Assembly (NCBI GenBank): GCA_027943245.1
Contig: JANDJZ010001207.1
Coordinates: 1 to 12,646 of the forward strand
DNA length: 12,646 nt
Direction of reading: 5' to 3'
Source: Acanthamoeba sp. SK_2022b
Lineage: Eukaryota > Discosea > Longamoebia > Acanthamoebidae
Positions 7,123-12,646 of this stretch are shown one piece after another (position 1 is the stretch's first letter; each line of letters starts with the position of its first letter). The translations under genes were made by a program, and so were the position numbers. The notes under the pieces were generated by a model. It was not told where the DNA came from. It did no database searches and was given only the letters and a program-made list of their open reading frames with translations.

Positions 7123-7152
7123 CGGTGATGAGAGGCGTGTCCGCCTTCACCG
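7123..7152. repeat. Inverted repeat C (bulged hairpin)
   Basis: CGGTGA (7123-7128) pairs with TCACCG (7147-7152). After a 4-base bulge TGAG, AGGCG (7133-7137) pairs with CGCCT (7142-7146) around a TGTC loop. It begins 8 bases after repeat B. No T-run follows on either strand, so it is not an obvious terminator. Confidence 0.5.
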
Positions 7153-7373
7153 GTTGCCGCACGCATAGGTTACTGACCTGTTGATGAATTTTTGGATGGC
7201 CTGCCGTCTGACTCATTACAGGATTAACATATTGCGATGCTTACCCTAGATCATTCCTCGTTTCACCGCGTTTTTTACCGCATTCACTCCCTCTTCAACG
7301 AGTCTTTCGCACCCATGCCGTCGCGCGAAAAAGTGCTCGTTGGCCTGCATAAATAACCCTTGGGAGCCATTTT

Positions 7374-8429
7374 ATGGAATGGAATGTAAACCAAACCACG
7401 CTCTCTCGAGCGCAGATGGTTTCCCTGCCGAAGGCGGAAGTGCATGTGCATCTGGAGGGCTGCTTGGAGCCGGAACAGCTCTCGGCCTGGGCGTTATCCT
7501 CGGGGATACCGATGCCCAGAAAGCAGGACGAGCTGCTGAATTTTAACGGGCTTGCCGACTTTCTCGATTTCCTCGATTGGTCCTGCAGCCTGGTGAGCAG
7601 CCGTGAACGCCTGGCGCAGTTAAGCTACTCCTATGCACAACGGCTGTCGCGGGATGGCGGGCTGTACGCCGATCTGATTTTCAACCCGACCCACTGGAAA
7701 GCGTGGCGCGGCAGGCTCGGTGACATGATCGACGCGATTGACGCCGGTTTGCGTGCGGCCGAAGAGGATGGATTGGCGTCCGTTGGGCTATGCGTCAGTT
7801 TGCTCCGCCGGCAAACCGCCGCCGAAGCGAGTGAGCTGGTGGATTTTTTAACCGCGCTGCGGCACCCCAGAGTGGTCGCGCTGTCCGTCGATGGCAATGA
7901 GGCCGTCACCAAAGGCAGCGGTGCGCGTTTCGCGCAGGCTTTCGCCCAGGCGGGCAGGGCCGGGTTGAAGCGAACCGTGCATGCCGGGGAGTCCAGCGGC
8001 GCAGAGGGCGTGCGCGACGCCATCTTGCTGCTGGGGGCCGACCGCATCGATCACGGCGTTCGGGCGATAGCCGACCCGGCCGTCGTGGAACTGTTGGCCG
8101 AACGGCGTATCCCCATCGGCGTATGCCTGACCTCGAACATCAAACTGGGCGTCTATCCCGGCTATGCGGAACATCCGCTGCGCCGGCTGCGGGATGCCGG
8201 GGTCATCGCGACCATCAATACCGACGACCCGGTCTTATTGCACACCACGTTGGTGGATGAATATCTGATCTGTCAGAGCGAGTTTGCATTTTCCAGCCAG
8301 GATATCGTCGATGTGGCCCTGAATGCTTTTGCCGCCAGTTTCGCCGGCGACGAGGCAAAAACGGAGTATCGGAAGAAAATGGATCTTTGGGTTGCCTCTC
8401 TTAATACAGAAAATGGAGACAAGCGGTGA
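7374..8429 (+). CDS. Adenosine deaminase-like amidohydrolase
   Basis: A 351-residue zinc-dependent deaminase of the adenosine/adenine deaminase family, cytoplasmic, expected to convert adenosine to inosine and ammonia. Metal and catalytic residues are all visible: His24 and His26 (AEVHVHLEG), His203 and Glu206 (TVHAGESSG), His227 (RIDHGV) and the pair Asp284-Asp285 (NTDDP). The N-terminal LPKAEVHVHLEG also resembles adenine deaminases of this family. The segment SVDGNEA (171-177) is closer to the GDE region of adenosine-type enzymes than to the DSSE of adenine deaminases, so I favour adenosine. The start at 7374 has GGGAG 7 bases upstream. Its stop overlaps the start of the nucleoside hydrolase gene, which also points to nucleosides as substrates. 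Adenine or a modified nucleoside remains possible. Confidence 0.88.
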   Translation: MEWNVNQTTLSRAQMVSLPKAEVHVHLEGCLEPEQLSAWALSSGIPMPRKQDELLNFNGLADFLDFLDWSCSLVSSRERLAQLSYSYAQRLSRDGGLYADLIFNPTHWKAWRGRLGDMIDAIDAGLRAAEEDGLASVGLCVSLLRRQTAAEASELVDFLTALRHPRVVALSVDGNEAVTKGSGARFAQAFAQAGRAGLKRTVHAGESSGAEGVRDAILLLGADRIDHGVRAIADPAVVELLAERRIPIGVCLTSNIKLGVYPGYAEHPLRRLRDAGVIATINTDDPVLLHTTLVDEYLICQSEFAFSSQDIVDVALNAFAASFAGDEAKTEYRKKMDLWVASLNTENGDKR

Positions 8430-9391
8430 GCGAGAAGAAAATAAAATTATATTTTGACTGCGATACCGGCATCGATGATGCGATGGCGCTGGGCTATTTG
8501 CTCGCAGAAAGCGACAAGGTGGATATTCTGGCGATCAGCACGGTTTGCGGCAACGTCGCCGCCGATGCCGGAGCCAGAAATACGCTGGAGCTTGCCCGCC
8601 TGGCCGGTTTTCCCGCGATCCCCGTCGCCGTGGGGGAACGGGATTACCTGCGCCAGGCGTATCTTTGCGATGTGCAGCATATACACGGTGACAACGGCAT
8701 CGGCGACATCGCGCTGGAAGCCTCACACGCCAAGCTGGCGCCGCTCTCGGCCCCCGAACTGCTGGTTGAGCTGGCCAGAGCGCACCCGGGGGAGCTGGAC
8801 ATCTTGGCGACCGGCCCGCTGACCAACATCGCCAAAGCCTTGCAGCTTGAGCCCGCGCTAGGAGAGCTTATCGGCACGCTGACGGTCATGGGCGGTGCGG
8901 CTCTGGCGCCCGGCAACCGAACGCCCGTTGCGGAGGCGAATATTGCCTGCGATCCGGAGGCGGCGGCCATGGTATTTAAAGCGATGAAGAATATCGTGAT
9001 GGTGCCACTTGATGTCACCATGTCGCATACTTTTGAAGAGGCGGATCGGCTCACACTGCTGTCGGCCGAGAGCCGGTTTTCGCAGGCGATAGGGCAAATG
9101 CTGGAACGGTATATCCAGTTTTATATCAATACCTACGGCCGCAAAGCCTGCGCGCTGCACGATCCGGTGGCTGCGGTGTTGGCGGTGAAGGGCATCGGCG
9201 CCTGCCTTGCGCCTAACGTGAAGGTGACGATCGATGATTCCGACGGGCCAGGCCGCGGGCAAACCCTGTGCGATATGCGGGGACGATATATGAACTATCC
9301 GCCGCAGCCCGATGCCAACTGCCATGTGGTATTAAGCACCGAGCTTAATATGTCGGAGTTGCTGCTCGCGAAGCTGTTGTCGTTGGCGTAA
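8426..9391 (+). CDS. Purine/pyrimidine nucleoside hydrolase (IUNH family)
   Basis: A 321-residue ribonucleoside hydrolase that splits the N-glycosidic bond of a nucleoside to give ribose and a free base. The calcium-binding signature DCDTGIDDA (11-19) is at the N-terminus. Asn43 (CGNV), His87 (HIHGDNG), MGG (155-157), Glu170 and Asn172 (EANIACDPEA), and His245-Asp246 (HDPVA) match the remaining active-site motifs. The start is a GTG at 8426 whose last two bases share the TGA stop of the deaminase gene, a 4-base overlap. A GGAG 8 bases upstream serves as ribosome site. The overlap implies translational coupling. With the deaminase it would form a pathway from adenosine through inosine to hypoxanthine without phosphorolysis. 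The exact base preference cannot be read from the sequence. Confidence 0.92.
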   Translation: MSEKKIKLYFDCDTGIDDAMALGYLLAESDKVDILAISTVCGNVAADAGARNTLELARLAGFPAIPVAVGERDYLRQAYLCDVQHIHGDNGIGDIALEASHAKLAPLSAPELLVELARAHPGELDILATGPLTNIAKALQLEPALGELIGTLTVMGGAALAPGNRTPVAEANIACDPEAAAMVFKAMKNIVMVPLDVTMSHTFEEADRLTLLSAESRFSQAIGQMLERYIQFYINTYGRKACALHDPVAAVLAVKGIGACLAPNVKVTIDDSDGPGRGQTLCDMRGRYMNYPPQPDANCHVVLSTELNMSELLLAKLLSLA

Positions 9392-9422
9392 TTCGTCTCT
9401 ATCGACAACGTCTGAGTGTATA

Positions 9423-9444
9423 AGAGGCCTTTCCGGAGGCCTCT
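9423..9444. terminator. Hairpin after the nucleoside hydrolase gene
   Basis: AGAGGCCT (9423-9430) and AGGCCTCT (9437-9444) form a perfect 8-bp stem with a 6-base loop, 32 bases after the stop codon. No T-run follows, so it may be a weak terminator or an mRNA 3'-end stabiliser. The rest of the 271-base gap to 9662 shows no gene and becomes AT-rich towards its end. Confidence 0.5.
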
Positions 9445-9662
9445 GAATGAGCACTGAATAAGGGGGAAAGAGATCGGGCTGGATTTATCGATCCGCAGAA
9501 GTGCGAATCCAAATCGATGGATGCGTTTGGTATTTGTTTAGCGCATGTTGAGTACAGTGTTTCCCCTGTGCAGTCTGATTATTGATGCGTTTTGCCGAAT
9601 TAATCCGGGCCATAAAGTATTAACCAATCTTCCTTTTTTATTTTATATATGCGGAACATGTT

Positions 9663-10073
9663 GTGGGAAATGAAAATTTAACGTTGCATCATGACAATGA
9701 TGCACGCTCCTTTCTGGAGGGCCAGCTCGATAGATTTAATTCAAAGTTCATGGGGTTAAATGCTCACGAGTATGGTGTTTATTATAAAGACGGCGATGAG
9801 AAAATAATCGCGGGACTTTATGCAGAGTCTTACGGGGCCGTTTTTTACATCCATTATCTTTGGATTGATGAAGCGCAGCGCGGCCGGCGTTTAGGCCACC
9901 GTCTGCTGGAAGCTGCAGAGGCTCATGCCAGACAGTTGGGATGCGCCAGCGTCTCCGTGGACACGTTTAGCTTTCAGGCGCCCAATTTCTACCTGAAACA
10001 GGGTTTTCAAATGATTGGCGAGTTGGATTGCGGCAATGAAATAACACGCTCCTATCTGAACAAACAACTGTAA
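9663..10073 (+). CDS. GNAT-family N-acetyltransferase
   Basis: A 136-residue acetyl-CoA-dependent acetyltransferase of single-domain length. The acetyl-CoA binding motif is seen as QRGRRLGHR (72-80), matching Q/R-x-x-G-x-G/A. It is preceded by the strand HYLWIDE and followed by a long helix, then DTFSFQAPNFYLKQGF (100-115), the C-terminal motif of one GNAT subgroup. The start is a GTG at 9663 with GGAA (9653-9656) 6 bases upstream. An ATG at 9658 is in another frame and stops quickly. The gene stands alone, with long gaps on the left and a convergent bicupin gene on the right. Its first 150 bases and its leader are much poorer in GC than the neighbours, hinting at separate acquisition. The acceptor could be a small amine, an antibiotic or a protein; I cannot tell. 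Confidence 0.9.
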   Translation: MGNENLTLHHDNDARSFLEGQLDRFNSKFMGLNAHEYGVYYKDGDEKIIAGLYAESYGAVFYIHYLWIDEAQRGRRLGHRLLEAAEAHARQLGCASVSVDTFSFQAPNFYLKQGFQMIGELDCGNEITRSYLNKQL

Positions 10074-10166
10074 TATCTGTTTTTTATAAAAGGAATTCGG
10101 TTAACTCACTGAGAGCAAGGTGTTGTTCTTAATATGAAATATGACGCTTTGGCCGATGTGACGGAG

Positions 10167-10189
10167 GGCGAGGGAGTTTCTCCCTCGCC
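10167..10189. terminator. Strong hairpin between convergent GNAT and bicupin genes
   Basis: GGCGAGGGAG (10167-10176) and CTCCCTCGCC (10180-10189) form a perfect 10-bp GC-rich stem with a TTT loop. It lies 6 bases past the bicupin stop and 93 past the GNAT stop. Position and stability suggest a shared bidirectional terminator, though no T-run follows on either side. Confidence 0.6.
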
Positions 10190-10195
10190 GTGGCG

Positions 10196-11365
10196 TCAGC
10201 GGCTGCGCCGTGACATGACCCGTTTGTCTTTCGGCCGATCCTGCCAGTCCTCAGCCTGATTGTTGAAGTTATCCGCCAGCAGGTAGGCCGGGGTTTTCGC
10301 CAGCCAGTCGGACAACGAAATATCCTGATAGATGCCGTTGTCCATCACGATCAGCACTTTCAAATCCTCATCGCCGATGTTCTCGATGTAATGGCCGAAG
10401 CCCTGCGGCACGTAACCGACGTCCGAAGGGGCATACTCTTCCGTCTGCGCGTGGCCATGTGAGCTGAACACCGTCATGCGGCCCTTACCGGCAATATAGT
10501 ATTGCCATTCGTTGGCATTGGGGTGCCAGTGCAATTCCCGGATCGCGCCGGGTTTCACGATCTCGATGATGCCGGTCATGGTGGTGGAAATGGGAAATTC
10601 TTTCGATGACACCAAATGCACGCTGCCGGCGTCATTTTCAAAGAACGGCTTTTGCTTCATTAATTCATAGCGGTGGGTCAGCGGGGTGTTATTTAATCCG
10701 CCGTCGTTTTTCGGCAATGGCAGGGCGGGCGGAACGGCGCCGCCGACAATATAGGCCTCACCCTGTTTGGCCTTGGAAAATACCGCCGCCGGCATGTCGA
10801 CGCTTTTTTCCAATACCTCTTTCGGCATATGCGCAACCCAGTCGGTGATGCTGAAGGTGCCGAATTCGGAGAAATGGCCGTTATCGAACGCCAGAATAAA
10901 ATGTGCGCCGTCCGCCAGCGCCTGAATGGAATGGCCGTAGCCTTTCGGGAAATACCACACGTCGCCGGGCCCGAAATCCGCCACTTCGCATTTGCCCTCG
11001 GGATCGAGGATGGTGATGCGCGCATGGCCTTCCAGCATAAACGCCCATTCGGCGGCGATGGCGTGCCAGTGCAGCTCGCGCACGCCGCCCGGCTCCAGCG
11101 TCATGTCGACGCCCGCCACGCCTTCGGAGATTGGAAACTGCTCGACGGTGGCCTCGCGCGCCCAGCCGCTGGGCAGGCTGCGTTTCTTGCTGTCGGTGAA
11201 TTTGTACTTATAGAGATGCTGCGCATTAGCAGGCGGTTGGTAGCTGCTGGGAGGCACGATATTGCGGTGGTCGTCGGCAGCGGCATTTTTAGCGATGCCG
11301 CCGATCATGCCGGCGGCGGCCGCGCTGACGGCGGACACTTTCAATATATCACGACGCGATAGCAT
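10196..11365 (-). CDS. Tat-exported bicupin, oxalate decarboxylase family
   Basis: A 389-residue protein with two cupin domains like OxdC, whose reaction is oxalate to formate plus carbon dioxide using manganese. It opens with a twin-arginine signal, SRRDILK (3-9), a hydrophobic stretch and an Ala-rich cleavage region ending near residue 30, so it should fold inside and act in the periplasm. Cupin 1 has Arg96, His99, His101, Glu106 and His145. Cupin 2 has Arg276, His279, His281, Glu286 and His325. The lid over the first site reads SEFGT (166-170) where B. subtilis OxdC has SENST; the catalytic Glu is kept as Glu167. OxdC Glu333 in the second site aligns with Ile339. The ATG at 11365 has GGAG 8 bases upstream. 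The frame extends to 11431 but lacks a signal there. Likely decarboxylase, less likely oxidase. Confidence 0.9.
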   Translation of the reverse strand: MLSRRDILKVSAVSAAAAGMIGGIAKNAAADDHRNIVPPSSYQPPANAQHLYKYKFTDSKKRSLPSGWAREATVEQFPISEGVAGVDMTLEPGGVRELHWHAIAAEWAFMLEGHARITILDPEGKCEVADFGPGDVWYFPKGYGHSIQALADGAHFILAFDNGHFSEFGTFSITDWVAHMPKEVLEKSVDMPAAVFSKAKQGEAYIVGGAVPPALPLPKNDGGLNNTPLTHRYELMKQKPFFENDAGSVHLVSSKEFPISTTMTGIIEIVKPGAIRELHWHPNANEWQYYIAGKGRMTVFSSHGHAQTEEYAPSDVGYVPQGFGHYIENIGDEDLKVLIVMDNGIYQDISLSDWLAKTPAYLLADNFNNQAEDWQDRPKDKRVMSRRSR

Positions 11366-11655
11366 AGCATTTTCTCCAATATAAAACCGTGCGCCTGCAG
11401 AGGCAGGCGACAGGGAAGGCGCGAGCGCCATTGAAATGATTTTTTGTCATCGGCGGGAACAGGCTGTGACCCTTAAATCCTAGCGGCTGGAATTTATTGG
11501 GTAGGCGCTTATTTGTTTGCGTTTGTTACTAAGTGAGAGCGGGTTTGATTAATTACTCGGAAGTTGAATAGTCATTAATTGGAATTAATTTTAGTCGCCG
11601 ACCGGTTTAAATAAATAATAAACGAACGGCATTTTTTATTGGCCGTTCGGGCTTT
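11366..11655. other. 290-base gap with leader hairpins of the bicupin gene
   Basis: No gene is seen. In the presumed 5' leader of the bicupin gene two small perfect hairpins occur: GCCTGC (11393-11398) / GCAGGC (11403-11408), and GGCGC (11418-11422) / GCGCC (11425-11429). The stretch 11510-11640 is AT-rich and probably holds the promoter, but no -35/-10 pair stands out on the minus strand. Confidence 0.5.
11623..11649 (-). terminator. Probable terminator of the LysR gene
   Basis: CGAACGGC (11623-11630) and GCCGTTCG (11642-11649) form a perfect 8-bp stem with an 11-base AT-rich loop, starting 6 bases past the lysR stop. On the minus strand it is followed by GTTTATTATTTATT, a loose T-rich tract. 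Confidence 0.6.
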
Positions 11656-12561
11656 TTATGACTCCCCCACGGTCTCCAGCACCAGCTGACGAAACCGCTC
11701 GACGATCGGCGAAGCCGGGCTGCGGCGCAGCGCCAGGTAAAGCGGGGCGCTGAGCTGCGCCTCTTCGGCGAGGGTGCGGTAGACGATGCCGTCGCCGCCC
11801 AGCCGCCGCATTGAGCCGGGCACCACTGACAGCCCTAGCCCGGCGCCGACCAGGCTGAGGGTGGCCGGCAGGCGCGGCGCTTCCTGCACGATGCGCGGGC
11901 TGAAGCCGGCGCGGTGGCAGGCGGCCAGGATGGCGTCGTACAGCCCCTGGCCGGCCGGGCGACGATAGAGAATAAACGCCTCGTGGGCCAGTTCGGCCAG
12001 CGGCAGCGGCTGCTGCGTTTCTTGCGCCAGCCGGTGGCCCAGCGGCAGGGCGACGATCATCGGTTCGCTGAGCACCGGCTCCACGCTCAGGCCGGGAATG
12101 CCGCTGGCCGGCGAGCGCACGAAGGCGGCGTCGAGGCGCTGTTCCAGCAACGCCTCCATCAGTTCGCCGCTGCCGGCTTCTTCCAACTGGGTGGTGATGC
12201 CCGGCAGGATGTCGCGGTAGCGGCGCAGCAGGTTGGGCACGAACGGATGCAGCGCGGCGGAACTGGTGAAGCCGATGGCGATGTGCCCCTGCTCGCCGCG
12301 AGCGGCGCGCTGCACCGCTTCGCGCAGGCGTTCGGCGCGCGCCAGCAGGGCGCGGGCCTCTTCGAACAGCACGCCGCCGGCTTCGGTGACGCGCACGCCG
12401 CGCGGCAGGCGCTGCAACAAGGTGACGCCCAGTTCATCTTCCAGCCCCTGTAGCAGGCGGGTCAGCGGCGGCTGCTGGATAAACAGCCGCTCGGCGGCGC
12501 GGGTGATGTTGCCTTCTTCCACCACGGTGACGAACGCCCGCAGGCGACGCAGTTCGATCAT
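11656..12561 (-). CDS. LysR-family transcriptional regulator (BenM/CbnR-like)
   Basis: A 301-residue regulator of standard LysR size. The N-terminal winged helix-turn-helix covers about residues 1-60, with the recognition region AAERLFIQQPPLTRLLQGLE (22-41), ELGVTLLQR (43-51) and RVTEAG (57-62). The PPL form is typical of the BenM/CatM/CbnR group, whose members often respond to aromatic or related acids. The rest is the two-lobed effector-binding domain (HIAIGFTSS, VGAGLGLSVVPGS). I chose the ATG at 12561 because GAGG lies 7 bases upstream. The ATG two codons earlier (12567) directly abuts that site. LysR genes usually regulate a divergent neighbour, which would start beyond the right edge. 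The bicupin gene downstream on the same strand is a second candidate target. The ligand is unknown. Confidence 0.94.
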   Translation of the reverse strand: MIELRRLRAFVTVVEEGNITRAAERLFIQQPPLTRLLQGLEDELGVTLLQRLPRGVRVTEAGGVLFEEARALLARAERLREAVQRAARGEQGHIAIGFTSSAALHPFVPNLLRRYRDILPGITTQLEEAGSGELMEALLEQRLDAAFVRSPASGIPGLSVEPVLSEPMIVALPLGHRLAQETQQPLPLAELAHEAFILYRRPAGQGLYDAILAACHRAGFSPRIVQEAPRLPATLSLVGAGLGLSVVPGSMRRLGGDGIVYRTLAEEAQLSAPLYLALRRSPASPIVERFRQLVLETVGES

Positions 12562-12603
12562 TGCCATACCTCAAAGGTATCTTTGGTTGTTCTGGAATGC
12601 ATT

Positions 12604-12643
12604 AGACATCATGGCACGGCGGCGCGCATGATACCAGACATCA
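12604..12643. promoter_or_regulatory. Operator-like repeats upstream of lysR
   Basis: AGACATCA is repeated exactly at 12604-12611 and 12636-12643, 32 bases or about three helical turns apart. Overlapping these, ATCATG (12608-12613) and CATGAT (12627-12632) form an inverted repeat with a 13-base spacer, and TGAT-N7-ATCA spans 12629-12643. Such a cluster in front of a LysR gene fits binding by the regulator itself, between it and an unseen divergent gene. Confidence 0.45.
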
Positions 12644-12646
12644 AAA

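Larger units (their letters stand above)
7028..7171. repeat. 8-base direct repeat flanking the structured block
   Basis: CATAGGTT occurs at 7028-7035 and 7164-7171 and brackets inverted repeats B and C. It could be a target duplication from an old small insertion of about 128 bases, or chance. I see no terminal inverted repeats next to it. Confidence 0.3.
6889..7373. other. 485-base gene-free stretch with many inverted repeats
   Basis: No convincing gene is present. A minus-strand 63-codon frame at 7025-7216 has no recognisable motif. A bulged hairpin (6891-6907, TTCCCA / TGGGGAA) follows the MFS stop directly and may help end that transcript, though it lacks a T-run. The stretch 6945-7171 holds the nested inverted repeats listed separately. 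The last 150 bases must contain the promoter of the deaminase operon, but I could not pick a convincing -35/-10 pair. Confidence 0.7.

Noticed and set aside
6945..7152. CRISPR array or known purine riboswitch
   Set aside because: The repeats are inverted and unlike each other, with no regular spacers; no known purine-riboswitch loop sequences were recognised.
7025..7216. A 63-codon minus-strand frame in the long gap
   Set aside because: No recognisable motif or homologue comes to mind, and it overlaps the inverted repeats; not enough for a gene call.
10829..11362. A 177-codon open frame on the plus strand
   Set aside because: Antisense to the bicupin gene; long shadow frames are expected in GC-rich DNA.
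11366..11431. Upstream ATG extending the bicupin by 22 residues
   Set aside because: It would bury the twin-arginine signal inside the protein; the ATG at 11365 has a good ribosome site.
11914..12453. A 179-codon plus-strand frame
   Set aside because: Antisense to lysR, with a low-complexity Gln/Ala/Gly-rich product and no motif.
12629..12643. Classical LysR T-N11-A box
   Set aside because: The dyad is TGAT-N7-ATCA; the 13-base core starts with G and ends with C, so it does not meet the motif.

Overview
The window looks like chromosomal DNA from a GC-rich enterobacterium, most likely Serratia (S. marcescens group). This rests on high GC, enterobacterial codon use and the general look of the proteins. 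There is no rRNA, tRNA or other marker to prove it. I see no prophage, insertion sequence, CRISPR array or tRNA. It reads as an accessory metabolic and regulatory region with twelve genes.

Layout from left to right. (1) The 3' end of a metallo-beta-lactamase-fold hydrolase, closed by a strong intrinsic terminator. (2) An AraC regulator (628-1443) followed by a LysE/RhtB-type exporter (1511-2143), probably a regulator-exporter pair. (3) A short-chain dehydrogenase (2271-3020) and an aldehyde dehydrogenase (3043-4506) in one operon. Together they could oxidise an alcohol to an aldehyde and then to an acid. A cupin-type AraC regulator (4546-5460) faces them on the other strand, and its promoter side faces an MFS transporter (5686-6888). 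These four genes could form one regulated catabolic or detoxification locus. Repeats sharing a TTCG/CGAA core lie in front of both the dehydrogenase operon and the MFS gene. (4) A 485-base gene-free stretch (6889-7373) rich in nested inverted repeats. (5) A translationally coupled adenosine-deaminase-like gene (7374-8429) and nucleoside hydrolase gene (8426-9391), together a two-step purine nucleoside salvage module (adenosine to inosine to hypoxanthine plus ribose). (6) A single GNAT acetyltransferase (9663-10073) with an AT-rich front end. (7) On the minus strand, a Tat-exported bicupin of the oxalate decarboxylase family (10196-11365) and a LysR regulator (11656-12561). The regulator's upstream side, which carries repeats, faces out of the window.

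The points most worth checking are the structured intergenic block 6945-7171, the altered active-site lid of the exported bicupin, the 21-bp-spaced repeat in front of the dehydrogenase operon, and the operator-like repeats beyond lysR. I see no clearly new multi-gene defence or mobile system here.
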